The position numbers and the translations under genes are program-made. The notes beneath the pieces are model-generated. The model was not told the DNA's origin. It did not search any database and saw only the letters and a program-made list of their open reading frames with translations. Below are positions 1 through 14,423 of a DNA stretch of 64,000 nt, in pieces (within the stretch, counting starts at the first letter, position 1; every line of letters starts with the position of its first letter). Origin of the DNA: Megalopta genalis (Eukaryota; Arthropoda; Insecta; Hymenoptera; Halictidae); contig NW_027476156.1 in assembly GCF_051020955.1 (NCBI RefSeq), positions 558,001 to 622,000 of the forward strand, read 5' to 3'.

Positions 1-3000
1 ATTAAAATCAATGCGAAGTAGAAGGCTTATTTTGAAATCCATGCGAATCAAATGGATTAGCTTCAAATACTTGTGATGTGCATGATTTAGCTTCAAATGC
101 AAGCGAAACGAACGAGTTAGCTTCAAATCCATGCGAAACACATGATTTTGCTTCTTATCAATGCGAAGTAGAAGGCTGATCTTCGTATCCTTGCGAAACA
201 AATGGTTTAGCTTCAAATACTTGTGATATACATGATCTAGCTTCAACAGCATGCAAAACTAACGAGTTAGCTTCAAATCCATGCGAAACACATGAGTTAG
301 CTTCTTATCAATGCGAAGTAGAAGGCTGATCTTCGAATCCTTGCGAAACAAATGGTTTAGCTTCAAATACTTGTGATATACATGAATAAGCTTCAACAGC
401 ATGCAAAATTAGCGAGTTAGCTTCAAATCTATGCGAAACATATGATTTAGCTTGACATCAATGCGATTTAGAAGGCTTATATTCGAATCCATGCGAAACA
501 AATGGTTTAGCTTCAAATACCTGTGATATACATGATTTATCTTCAACTGCATGCGAAAAAAACGAGATAGCTTTAAATCCATCCGAAACAGATGATTTAG
601 ATTAAAATCAATGCAAGTAGAAGGCTTATTTTGAAATCAGTGCGAATCAAATGGTTTAGCTTCAAATAATTGTGATATACATGATTTAGCTTCAGTTGCA
701 TGCGAAACAAACGAGTTAGCTTGAAATCCAAGCGAAACACATGATTTAGCTTCTTATCAATGCGAAGTAGAAGGCTGATCTTCGAATCCTTGCGAAACAA
801 ATGGTTTAGCTTCAAATACTTGTGATGTACATGAATAAGCTTCAACAGCATGCAAAACTAGCGAGTTAGCTTCAAATCCATGCGAAACACATGATTTAGC
901 TTGAAATCAATGCGATTTAGAAGGCTTATCTTCGAATCCATGCGAAACAACTGGTTTAGCTTCAAATACCTGTGATATACATGATTTATCTTCAACTGCA
1001 TGCGAAACAAACGAGATAGCTTTAAATCCATCCGAAACAGATGATTTAGATTAAAATCAATGCGAAGTAGAAGGCTTATTTTGAAATCCATGCGAATCAA
1101 ATGGTTTAGCTTCAAATAATTGTGATATACATGATTTAGCTTCAACTGCATTACGAAACAAACTAGTTAGCTTAAAATTCAAGAGAAAAACATGATTCAG
1201 TTTCAAATAAAAGCGAAGTAGATGGCATTGCATCAAATCCTTGCGAATCAAATGGTTTAGCTGCAAATACTTGTGATACACATGATTTAGCTTCAACTCC
1301 ATGCGAAACAAACGATTAGCTTCAAATGCATGCGAAACACATGATTTAGATTAAAATCAATGCGAAGTAGAAGGCTTATCTTCAAATCCATGCGAATCAA
1401 ATGGTTGAGCTTCAAATACTTGGGATATACATGATTCAGCTTCAACTGCATGCGTAACAAATGAGTTAGCTTCATATCTATGCGAAACACATGATTTAGC
1501 TTCAAATTCATTCCAAACACATGGTTTAGCCTGATATTCGTGCGAAACAAATGGTTCAGCTGCAAATACTTGTGACATACATGATTTAGCTTCAACTGCA
1601 TGTGAAACGAACGTGTTAGCTTCAAATTCAAGAGAAACACATGATTCAGTTTCAAATAAAAGCGAAGTAGATGGCATAGCATCAAATCCATGCGAATCAA
1701 ATGGTTTACCTTCAAATACTTGTGATATACATGATTTAGCTTCAACTGCATGCGATACAAACGATTAGCTTCAAATCCATGCGAAACATATGATTTAACT
1801 TCAAATCAATGCATGTAGAATGCTGATCTTCGAATCCACGCGAAACAAATGGATTAGCTTCAAATACTTGTGATATACATGATTTATCTTCAACTGCATG
1901 CGAAACAAACGAGATAGCTTTAAATCCATCCGAAACAGATGATTTAGATTAAAATCAATGCGAAGTAGAAGGCTTATTTTGAAATCCATGCGAATCAAAT
2001 GGTTTAGCTTCAAATAATTGTGATATACATGATGTAGCTTCAATTGCATGCGAAACAAACGAGTTAGCTTCAAATCCATTCGAAACACATGATTTAGTTT
2101 CAAATCAATGCGAAGTAGAAGGCTGATCTTCGTAACCTTGCGAAACAAATGGTTTAGCTTCAAATACTTGTGATATACATGATTTAGCTTCAACAGCATG
2201 CAAAACTAACGAGTTAGCTTCAAATCCATGCGAAACACATGATTTAGCTTCTTATCAATGCGAAGTAGAAGGCTGATCTTCGAATCCTTGCGAAACAAAT
2301 GGTTTAACTTCAAATACTTGTGATGTACATGAATAAGCTTCAACAGCATGCAAAACTAGCGAGTTAGCTTCAAATCCATGCGAAACACATGATTTAGCTT
2401 GAAATCAATGCGATTTAGAAGGCTTATCTTCGAATCCATGCGAAACAACTGGTTTAGCTTCAAATACCTGTGATATACATGATTTATCTTCAACTGCATG
2501 CGAAACAAACGAGATAGCTTTAAATCCATGCGAAACAGATGATTTAGATTAAAATCAATGCGAAGTAGAAGGCTTATTTTGAAATCCATGCGAATCAAAT
2601 GGTTTAGCTTCAAATAATTGTGATATACATGATTTAGCTTCAACTGCATTACGAAACAAACTAGTTAGCTTCAAATTCAAGAGAAACACATGATTCAGTT
2701 TCAAACAAAAGCGAAGTAGATGGCATAGCATCAAATCCATGAGAATCAAATGGTTTAGCTTCAAATACTTGTGATATACATGATTTATCTTCAACTGCAT
2801 GCGATACAAACGATTGGCTTCAAATCCATGCGAAACATATGATTTAACTTCAAATCAATGCGAAGTAGAAGGCTGATCTTCGAATCCACGCGAAACAAAT
2901 GGATTAGCTTCAAATACCTGTGATATACATGATTTATCTTCAACTGCATGCGAAACAAACGAGATAGCTTTAAATCCATCCGAAACAGATGATTTAGATT

Positions 3001-6000
3001 AAAATCAATGCGAAGTAGAAGGCTTATTTTGAAATCCATGCGAATCAAATGGTCTAGCTTCAAATACTTGTGATGTGCATGATTTAGCTTCAAATGCAAG
3101 CGAAACGAACGAGTTAGCTTCAAATCCATGCGAAACACATGATTTTGCTTCTTATCAATGCGAAGTAGAAGGCTGATCTACGTAACCTTGCGAAACAAAT
3201 GGTTTAGCTTCAAATACTTGTGATATACATGATTTAGCTTCAACAGCATGCAAAACTAACGAGTTAGCTTCAAATCCATGCGAAACACATGAGTTAGCTT
3301 CTTATCAATGCGAAGTAGAAGGCTTATATTCGAATCCTTGCGAAACAAATGGTTTAGCTTCAAATACTTGTGATGTACATGAATAAGCTTCAACAGCATG
3401 CAAAACTAGCGAGTTAGCTTCAAATCCATGCGAAACACATGATTTAGCTTGAAATCAATGCGATTTAGAAGGCTTATCTTCGAATCCATGCGAAACAACT
3501 GGTTTAGCTTCAAATACCTGTGATATACATGATTTATCTTCAACTGCATGCGAAACAAACGAGATAGCTTTAAATCCATGCGAAACAGATGATTTAGATT
3601 AAAATCAATGCGAAGTAGAAGGCTTATTTTGAAATCCATGCGAATCAAATGGTTTAGCTTCAAATAATTGTGATATACATGATTTAGCTTCAACTCCATG
3701 CGATACAAACGATTAGCTTCAAATGCATGCGAAACACATGATTTAGATTAAAATCAATGCGAAGTAGAAGGCTTATCTTCAAATCCATGCGAATCAAATG
3801 GTTGAGCTTCAAATACTTGGGATATACATGATTCAGCTTCAACTGCATGCGTAACAAATGAGTTAGCTTCAAATCTATGCGAAACACATGATTTAGCTTC
3901 AAATTCATTCCAAACACATGGTTTAGCCTGATATTCGTGCGAAACAAATGGTTCAGCTTCAAATACTTGTGACATACATGATTTAGCTTCAACTGCATGT
4001 GAAACGAACGTGTTAGCTTCAAATTCAAGAGAAACACATGATTCAGTTTCACATTAAAACGAAGTAGATGGCATAGCATCAAATCCATGCGAATCAAATG
4101 GTTTACCTTCAAATACTTGTGACATACATGATTTAGCTTCAACTGCATGTGAAACGAACGTGTTAGCTTCAAATTCAAGAGAAACACATGATTCAGTTTC
4201 AAATTAAAACGAAGTAGATGGCATAGCATCAAATCCATGCGAATCAAATGGTTTACCTTCAAATACTTGTGATATACATGATTTAACTTCAACTGCATGC
4301 GATACAAACGATTAGCTTCAAATCCATGCGAAACATATGATTTAACTTCAAATCAATGCATGTAGAAGGCTGATCTTCGAATCCACGCGAAACAAATGGA
4401 TTAGCTTCAAATACTTGTGATATACATGATTTATCTTCAACTGCATGCGAAACAAACGAGTTAGCTTCAAATCCATTCGAAACACATGATTTAGTTTCAA
4501 ATCAATGCGAAGTAGAAGGCTGATCTTCGTAACGTTGCGAATCAAATGGTTTAGCTTCAAATAATTGTGATATACATGATTTAGCTTGAATTGCATGCGA
4601 AACAAATGAGTTAGCTTGAAATCCAAGCGAAACACATGATTTAGCTTCAAATCAATGCGAAGTAGAAGGCTTATCTTCAAATCCATGCGAAACAAGTGGT
4701 TCAGCTTCAAATACTTGTGATCTGCATGATTTAGCTTCAAATGCAAGCGAAACGAACGAGTTAGCTTCAAATCCATGCGAAACACATGATTTTGCTTCTT
4801 ATCAATGCGAAGTAGAAGGCTGATCTACGTAACCTTGCGAAACAAATGGTTTAGCTTCAAATACTTGTGATATACATGATTTAGCTTCAACAGCATGCAA
4901 AACTAACGAGTTAGCTTCAAATCCATGCGAAACACATGAGTTAGCTTCTTATCAATGCGAAGTAGAAGGCTTATATTCGAATCCTTGCGAAACAAATGGT
5001 TTAGCTTCAAATACTTGTGATGTACATGAATAAGCTTCAACAGCATGCAAAACTAGCGAGTTAGCTTCAAATCCATGCGAAACACATGATTTAGCTTGAA
5101 ATCAATGCGATTTAGAAGGCTTATCTTCGAATCCATGCGAAACAACTGGTTTAGCTTCAAATACCTGTGATATACATGATTCAGCTTCAACTGCATGCGT
5201 AACAAATGAGTTAGCTTCAAATCTATGCGAAACACATGATTTAGCTTCAAATTCATTCCAAACACATGGTTTAGCCTGATATTCGTGCGAAACAAATGGT
5301 TCAGCTTCAAAAACTTGTGACATACATGATTTAGCTTCAACTGCATGTGAAACGAACGTGTTAGCTTCAAATTCAAGAGAAACACATGATTCAGTTTCAA
5401 ATTAAAACGAAGTAGATGGCATAGCATCAAATCCATGCGAATCAAATGGTTTACCTTCAAATACTTGTGATATACATGATTTAGCTTCAACTGCATGCGA
5501 TACAAACGATTAGCTTCAAATCCATGCGAAACATATGATTTAACTTCAAATCAATGCATGTAGAAGGCTGATCTTCGAATCCACGCGAAACAAATGGATT
5601 AGCTTCAAATACTTGTGATATACATGATTTATCTTCAACTGCATGCGAAACAAACGAGATAGCTTTAAATCCATCCGAAACAGATGATTTAGATTAAAAT
5701 CAATGCGAAGTAGAAGGCTTATTTTGAAATCCATGCGAATCAAATGGTTTAGCTTCAAATTATTGTGATATACATGATGTAGCTTCAATTGCATGCGAAA
5801 CAAACGAGTTAGCTTCAAATCCATTCGAAACACATGATTTAGTTTCAAATCAATGCGAAGTAGAAGGCTGATCTTCGTAACGTTGCGAATCAAATGGTTT
5901 AGCTTCAAATAATTGTGATATACATGATTTAGCTTGAATTGCATGCGAAACAAATGAGTTAGCTTGAAATCCAAGCGAAACACATGATTTAGCTTCAAAT

Positions 6001-6332
6001 CAATGCGAAGTAGAAGGCTTATCTTCAAATCCATGCGAAACAAGTCGTTCAGCTTCAAATACTTGTGATCTGCATGATTTAGCTTCAAATGCAAGCGAAA
6101 CGAACGAGTTAGCTTCAAATCCATGCGAAACACATGATTTTGCTTCTTATCAATGCGAAGTAGAAGGCTGATCTTCGAATCCTTGCGAAACAAATGGTTT
6201 AGCTTCAAATACTTGTGATACACATGATTTAGTTTCAACAGCATGCAAAACTAACGAGTTAGCTTCAAATCCATGCGAAACACATGATTTAGCTTGAAAT
6301 CAATGCGAAGTAGAAGGCTGATCTTCGAATCC
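1..6332. repeat. 8.09-kb segmental duplication, copy 1 (left end outside window)
   Basis: This segment matches 8092-14423 at a constant offset of 8,091 bp. All larger reading frames recur at that offset with the same translation. The one difference I noticed is G at 4979 against C at 13070. Similarity stops at 6333, where ATGCGAAACAACTGG meets TTGCGAAACAAATGG at the matching place. Because the match is already present at base 1, the copy may begin upstream of the window. The offset is 9 bp short of 54 HORs, which agrees with the shared one-base indels inside the block. Inside it, 3958-4257 is a simple 150-bp tandem doubling that both copies inherit. Confidence 0.93.
1441..1760. repeat. Diagnostic HOR variant block (representative of 16 copies)
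   Basis: This block is marked by a subunit containing AAATTCATTCCAAACACATGG followed by CCTGATATTCGTGCGAAAC, then GACATACATG and GAACGTGTTA variants. I count 16 copies of the marker subunit. They begin near 1501, 3898, 5248, 9590, 11990, 13339, 17830, 19328, 26218, 35660, 38711, 42131, 43691, 45548, 47228 and 49088. Related but different forms occur once each near 52141 (ATTCATTCGAAAGACATGG) and 58291 (ATTCACTCGAAACACATGG). The block is useful for tracing which larger segments were copied. Confidence 0.85.
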
Positions 6333-8091
6333 ATGCGAAACAACTGGTTTAGCTTCAAATACCTGTGATATACATGATTTATCTTCAACTGCATGCGAAA
6401 CAAACGAGATAGCTTTAAATCCATCCGAAACAGATGATTTAGATTAAAATCAATGCGAAGTAGAAGGCTTATTTTGAAATCCATGCGAATCAAATGGTCT
6501 AGCTTCAAATACTTGTGATGTGCATGATTTAGCTTCAAATGCAAGCGAAACGAACGAGTTAGCTTCAAATCCATGCGAAACACATGATTTTGCTTCTTAT
6601 CAATGCGAAGTAGAAGGCTGATCTACGTAACCTTGCGAAATAAGTGGTTCAGCTTCAAATACTTGTGATATACATGATTTAGCTTCAACAGCATGCAAAA
6701 CTAACGAGTTAGCTTCGAATCCATGCGAAACACATGAGTTAGCTTCTTCTCAATGCGAAGTAGAAGGCTTATATTCGAATCCTTGCGAAACAAATGGTTT
6801 AGTTTCAAATACTTGTGATGTACATGAATAAGCTTCAACAGCATGCAAAACTAGCGAGTTAGCTTCAAATCCATGCGAAACACATGATTTAGCTTGAAAT
6901 CAATGCGATTTAGAAGGCTTATCTTCGAATCCATGCGAAACAACTGGTTTAGCTTCAAATACCTGTGATATACATGATTTATCTTCAACTGCATGCGAAA
7001 CAAACGAGATAGCTTTAAATCCATCTGAAACAGATGATTTAGATTAAAATCAATGCGAAGTAGAAGGATTATTTTGAAATCCATGCGAATCAAATGGTCT
7101 AGCTTCAAATACTTGTGATGTGCATGATTTAGCTTCAAATGCAAGCGAAACGAACGAGTTAGCTTCAAATCCATGCGAAACACATGATTTTGCTTCTTAT
7201 CAATGCGAAGTAGAAGGCTGATCTACGTAACCTTGCGAAACAAATGGTTTAGCTTCAAATACTTGTGATATACATGATTTAGCTTCAACAGCATGCAAAA
7301 CTAACGAGTTAGCTTCAAATCCATGCGAAACACATGAGTTAGCTTCTTATCAATGCGAAGTAGAAGGCTTATATTCGAATCCTTGCGAAACAAATGGTTT
7401 AGCTTCAAATACTTGTGATGTACATGAATAAGCTTCAACAGCATGCAAAACTAGCGAGTTAGCTTCAAATCCATGCGAAACACATGATTTAGCTTGAAAT
7501 CAATGCGATTTAGAAGGCTTATCTTCGAATCCATGCGAAACAACTGGTTTAGCTTCAAATACCTGTGATATACATGATTTATCTTCAACTGCATGCGAAA
7601 CAAACGAGATAGCTTTAAATCCATGCGAAACAGATGATTTAGATTAAAATCAATGCGAAGTAGAAGGCTTATTTTGAAATCCATGCGAATCAAATGGTTT
7701 AGCTTCAAATAATTGTGATATACATGATTTAGCTTCAACTCCATGCGATACAAACGATTAGCTTCAAATGCATGCGAAACACATGATTTAGATTAAAATC
7801 AATGCGAAGTAGAAGGCTTATCTTCAAATCCATGCGAATCAAATGGTTGAGCTTCAAATACTTGGGATATACATGATTCAGCTTCAACTGCATGTGAAAC
7901 GAACGTGTTAGCTTCAAATTCAAGAGACACACATGATTCAGTTTCAAATAAAAGCGAAGTAGATGGCATAGCATCAAATCCATGCGAATCAAATGGTTTA
8001 GCTTCAAATACTTGTGATATACATGATTTATCTTCAACTGCATGCGAAACAAACGAGATAGCTTTAAATCCATCCGAAACAGATGATTTAG
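6333..8091. repeat. Array segment between the two 8.09-kb copies
   Basis: The repeats here have no counterpart at the 8,091-bp offset inside the window. They are made from variants found elsewhere. About 6250-6600 recurs near 6850-7200, a 600-bp (four-HOR) offset. About 3050-3830 recurs near 7095-7880 at an offset of 4,045 bp. Near 7890 one HOR is missing relative to the block at 1441-1620: the E-type unit with GCGTAACAAATG is skipped and the array continues with the GAACGTGTTA unit. There is no gene or unique sequence. Confidence 0.85.
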
Positions 8092-11000
8092 ATTAAAATC
8101 AATGCGAAGTAGAAGGCTTATTTTGAAATCCATGCGAATCAAATGGATTAGCTTCAAATACTTGTGATGTGCATGATTTAGCTTCAAATGCAAGCGAAAC
8201 GAACGAGTTAGCTTCAAATCCATGCGAAACACATGATTTTGCTTCTTATCAATGCGAAGTAGAAGGCTGATCTTCGTATCCTTGCGAAACAAATGGTTTA
8301 GCTTCAAATACTTGTGATATACATGATCTAGCTTCAACAGCATGCAAAACTAACGAGTTAGCTTCAAATCCATGCGAAACACATGAGTTAGCTTCTTATC
8401 AATGCGAAGTAGAAGGCTGATCTTCGAATCCTTGCGAAACAAATGGTTTAGCTTCAAATACTTGTGATATACATGAATAAGCTTCAACAGCATGCAAAAT
8501 TAGCGAGTTAGCTTCAAATCTATGCGAAACATATGATTTAGCTTGACATCAATGCGATTTAGAAGGCTTATATTCGAATCCATGCGAAACAAATGGTTTA
8601 GCTTCAAATACCTGTGATATACATGATTTATCTTCAACTGCATGCGAAAAAAACGAGATAGCTTTAAATCCATCCGAAACAGATGATTTAGATTAAAATC
8701 AATGCAAGTAGAAGGCTTATTTTGAAATCAGTGCGAATCAAATGGTTTAGCTTCAAATAATTGTGATATACATGATTTAGCTTCAGTTGCATGCGAAACA
8801 AACGAGTTAGCTTGAAATCCAAGCGAAACACATGATTTAGCTTCTTATCAATGCGAAGTAGAAGGCTGATCTTCGAATCCTTGCGAAACAAATGGTTTAG
8901 CTTCAAATACTTGTGATGTACATGAATAAGCTTCAACAGCATGCAAAACTAGCGAGTTAGCTTCAAATCCATGCGAAACACATGATTTAGCTTGAAATCA
9001 ATGCGATTTAGAAGGCTTATCTTCGAATCCATGCGAAACAACTGGTTTAGCTTCAAATACCTGTGATATACATGATTTATCTTCAACTGCATGCGAAACA
9101 AACGAGATAGCTTTAAATCCATCCGAAACAGATGATTTAGATTAAAATCAATGCGAAGTAGAAGGCTTATTTTGAAATCCATGCGAATCAAATGGTTTAG
9201 CTTCAAATAATTGTGATATACATGATTTAGCTTCAACTGCATTACGAAACAAACTAGTTAGCTTAAAATTCAAGAGAAAAACATGATTCAGTTTCAAATA
9301 AAAGCGAAGTAGATGGCATTGCATCAAATCCTTGCGAATCAAATGGTTTAGCTGCAAATACTTGTGATACACATGATTTAGCTTCAACTCCATGCGAAAC
9401 AAACGATTAGCTTCAAATGCATGCGAAACACATGATTTAGATTAAAATCAATGCGAAGTAGAAGGCTTATCTTCAAATCCATGCGAATCAAATGGTTGAG
9501 CTTCAAATACTTGGGATATACATGATTCAGCTTCAACTGCATGCGTAACAAATGAGTTAGCTTCATATCTATGCGAAACACATGATTTAGCTTCAAATTC
9601 ATTCCAAACACATGGTTTAGCCTGATATTCGTGCGAAACAAATGGTTCAGCTGCAAATACTTGTGACATACATGATTTAGCTTCAACTGCATGTGAAACG
9701 AACGTGTTAGCTTCAAATTCAAGAGAAACACATGATTCAGTTTCAAATAAAAGCGAAGTAGATGGCATAGCATCAAATCCATGCGAATCAAATGGTTTAC
9801 CTTCAAATACTTGTGATATACATGATTTAGCTTCAACTGCATGCGATACAAACGATTAGCTTCAAATCCATGCGAAACATATGATTTAACTTCAAATCAA
9901 TGCATGTAGAATGCTGATCTTCGAATCCACGCGAAACAAATGGATTAGCTTCAAATACTTGTGATATACATGATTTATCTTCAACTGCATGCGAAACAAA
10001 CGAGATAGCTTTAAATCCATCCGAAACAGATGATTTAGATTAAAATCAATGCGAAGTAGAAGGCTTATTTTGAAATCCATGCGAATCAAATGGTTTAGCT
10101 TCAAATAATTGTGATATACATGATGTAGCTTCAATTGCATGCGAAACAAACGAGTTAGCTTCAAATCCATTCGAAACACATGATTTAGTTTCAAATCAAT
10201 GCGAAGTAGAAGGCTGATCTTCGTAACCTTGCGAAACAAATGGTTTAGCTTCAAATACTTGTGATATACATGATTTAGCTTCAACAGCATGCAAAACTAA
10301 CGAGTTAGCTTCAAATCCATGCGAAACACATGATTTAGCTTCTTATCAATGCGAAGTAGAAGGCTGATCTTCGAATCCTTGCGAAACAAATGGTTTAACT
10401 TCAAATACTTGTGATGTACATGAATAAGCTTCAACAGCATGCAAAACTAGCGAGTTAGCTTCAAATCCATGCGAAACACATGATTTAGCTTGAAATCAAT
10501 GCGATTTAGAAGGCTTATCTTCGAATCCATGCGAAACAACTGGTTTAGCTTCAAATACCTGTGATATACATGATTTATCTTCAACTGCATGCGAAACAAA
10601 CGAGATAGCTTTAAATCCATGCGAAACAGATGATTTAGATTAAAATCAATGCGAAGTAGAAGGCTTATTTTGAAATCCATGCGAATCAAATGGTTTAGCT
10701 TCAAATAATTGTGATATACATGATTTAGCTTCAACTGCATTACGAAACAAACTAGTTAGCTTCAAATTCAAGAGAAACACATGATTCAGTTTCAAACAAA
10801 AGCGAAGTAGATGGCATAGCATCAAATCCATGAGAATCAAATGGTTTAGCTTCAAATACTTGTGATATACATGATTTATCTTCAACTGCATGCGATACAA
10901 ACGATTGGCTTCAAATCCATGCGAAACATATGATTTAACTTCAAATCAATGCGAAGTAGAAGGCTGATCTTCGAATCCACGCGAAACAAATGGATTAGCT

Positions 11001-14000
11001 TCAAATACCTGTGATATACATGATTTATCTTCAACTGCATGCGAAACAAACGAGATAGCTTTAAATCCATCCGAAACAGATGATTTAGATTAAAATCAAT
11101 GCGAAGTAGAAGGCTTATTTTGAAATCCATGCGAATCAAATGGTCTAGCTTCAAATACTTGTGATGTGCATGATTTAGCTTCAAATGCAAGCGAAACGAA
11201 CGAGTTAGCTTCAAATCCATGCGAAACACATGATTTTGCTTCTTATCAATGCGAAGTAGAAGGCTGATCTACGTAACCTTGCGAAACAAATGGTTTAGCT
11301 TCAAATACTTGTGATATACATGATTTAGCTTCAACAGCATGCAAAACTAACGAGTTAGCTTCAAATCCATGCGAAACACATGAGTTAGCTTCTTATCAAT
11401 GCGAAGTAGAAGGCTTATATTCGAATCCTTGCGAAACAAATGGTTTAGCTTCAAATACTTGTGATGTACATGAATAAGCTTCAACAGCATGCAAAACTAG
11501 CGAGTTAGCTTCAAATCCATGCGAAACACATGATTTAGCTTGAAATCAATGCGATTTAGAAGGCTTATCTTCGAATCCATGCGAAACAACTGGTTTAGCT
11601 TCAAATACCTGTGATATACATGATTTATCTTCAACTGCATGCGAAACAAACGAGATAGCTTTAAATCCATGCGAAACAGATGATTTAGATTAAAATCAAT
11701 GCGAAGTAGAAGGCTTATTTTGAAATCCATGCGAATCAAATGGTTTAGCTTCAAATAATTGTGATATACATGATTTAGCTTCAACTCCATGCGATACAAA
11801 CGATTAGCTTCAAATGCATGCGAAACACATGATTTAGATTAAAATCAATGCGAAGTAGAAGGCTTATCTTCAAATCCATGCGAATCAAATGGTTGAGCTT
11901 CAAATACTTGGGATATACATGATTCAGCTTCAACTGCATGCGTAACAAATGAGTTAGCTTCAAATCTATGCGAAACACATGATTTAGCTTCAAATTCATT
12001 CCAAACACATGGTTTAGCCTGATATTCGTGCGAAACAAATGGTTCAGCTTCAAATACTTGTGACATACATGATTTAGCTTCAACTGCATGTGAAACGAAC
12101 GTGTTAGCTTCAAATTCAAGAGAAACACATGATTCAGTTTCACATTAAAACGAAGTAGATGGCATAGCATCAAATCCATGCGAATCAAATGGTTTACCTT
12201 CAAATACTTGTGACATACATGATTTAGCTTCAACTGCATGTGAAACGAACGTGTTAGCTTCAAATTCAAGAGAAACACATGATTCAGTTTCAAATTAAAA
12301 CGAAGTAGATGGCATAGCATCAAATCCATGCGAATCAAATGGTTTACCTTCAAATACTTGTGATATACATGATTTAACTTCAACTGCATGCGATACAAAC
12401 GATTAGCTTCAAATCCATGCGAAACATATGATTTAACTTCAAATCAATGCATGTAGAAGGCTGATCTTCGAATCCACGCGAAACAAATGGATTAGCTTCA
12501 AATACTTGTGATATACATGATTTATCTTCAACTGCATGCGAAACAAACGAGTTAGCTTCAAATCCATTCGAAACACATGATTTAGTTTCAAATCAATGCG
12601 AAGTAGAAGGCTGATCTTCGTAACGTTGCGAATCAAATGGTTTAGCTTCAAATAATTGTGATATACATGATTTAGCTTGAATTGCATGCGAAACAAATGA
12701 GTTAGCTTGAAATCCAAGCGAAACACATGATTTAGCTTCAAATCAATGCGAAGTAGAAGGCTTATCTTCAAATCCATGCGAAACAAGTGGTTCAGCTTCA
12801 AATACTTGTGATCTGCATGATTTAGCTTCAAATGCAAGCGAAACGAACGAGTTAGCTTCAAATCCATGCGAAACACATGATTTTGCTTCTTATCAATGCG
12901 AAGTAGAAGGCTGATCTACGTAACCTTGCGAAACAAATGGTTTAGCTTCAAATACTTGTGATATACATGATTTAGCTTCAACAGCATGCAAAACTAACGA
13001 GTTAGCTTCAAATCCATGCGAAACACATGAGTTAGCTTCTTATCAATGCGAAGTAGAAGGCTTATATTCCAATCCTTGCGAAACAAATGGTTTAGCTTCA
13101 AATACTTGTGATGTACATGAATAAGCTTCAACAGCATGCAAAACTAGCGAGTTAGCTTCAAATCCATGCGAAACACATGATTTAGCTTGAAATCAATGCG
13201 ATTTAGAAGGCTTATCTTCGAATCCATGCGAAACAACTGGTTTAGCTTCAAATACCTGTGATATACATGATTCAGCTTCAACTGCATGCGTAACAAATGA
13301 GTTAGCTTCAAATCTATGCGAAACACATGATTTAGCTTCAAATTCATTCCAAACACATGGTTTAGCCTGATATTCGTGCGAAACAAATGGTTCAGCTTCA
13401 AAAACTTGTGACATACATGATTTAGCTTCAACTGCATGTGAAACGAACGTGTTAGCTTCAAATTCAAGAGAAACACATGATTCAGTTTCAAATTAAAACG
13501 AAGTAGATGGCATAGCATCAAATCCATGCGAATCAAATGGTTTACCTTCAAATACTTGTGATATACATGATTTAGCTTCAACTGCATGCGATACAAACGA
13601 TTAGCTTCAAATCCATGCGAAACATATGATTTAACTTCAAATCAATGCATGTAGAAGGCTGATCTTCGAATCCACGCGAAACAAATGGATTAGCTTCAAA
13701 TACTTGTGATATACATGATTTATCTTCAACTGCATGCGAAACAAACGAGATAGCTTTAAATCCATCCGAAACAGATGATTTAGATTAAAATCAATGCGAA
13801 GTAGAAGGCTTATTTTGAAATCCATGCGAATCAAATGGTTTAGCTTCAAATTATTGTGATATACATGATGTAGCTTCAATTGCATGCGAAACAAACGAGT
13901 TAGCTTCAAATCCATTCGAAACACATGATTTAGTTTCAAATCAATGCGAAGTAGAAGGCTGATCTTCGTAACGTTGCGAATCAAATGGTTTAGCTTCAAA

Positions 14001-14423
14001 TAATTGTGATATACATGATTTAGCTTGAATTGCATGCGAAACAAATGAGTTAGCTTGAAATCCAAGCGAAACACATGATTTAGCTTCAAATCAATGCGAA
14101 GTAGAAGGCTTATCTTCAAATCCATGCGAAACAAGTCGTTCAGCTTCAAATACTTGTGATCTGCATGATTTAGCTTCAAATGCAAGCGAAACGAACGAGT
14201 TAGCTTCAAATCCATGCGAAACACATGATTTTGCTTCTTATCAATGCGAAGTAGAAGGCTGATCTTCGAATCCTTGCGAAACAAATGGTTTAGCTTCAAA
14301 TACTTGTGATACACATGATTTAGTTTCAACAGCATGCAAAACTAACGAGTTAGCTTCAAATCCATGCGAAACACATGATTTAGCTTGAAATCAATGCGAA
14401 GTAGAAGGCTGATCTTCGAATCC
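8092..14423. repeat. 8.09-kb segmental duplication, copy 2
   Basis: This is the direct, same-strand copy of 1-6332. It begins at the sequence that opens the window (ATTAAAATCAATGCGAAG) and ends where 14424 diverges from 6333. It keeps every unusual indel of copy 1: the GCATTACGAA insertion, the AACGATTAG deletions, the TCAATGCATGTAG deletion and the 150-bp doubling now at about 12049-12348. That near-identity implies a very recent duplication, gene conversion or an assembly duplication. Confidence 0.93.
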
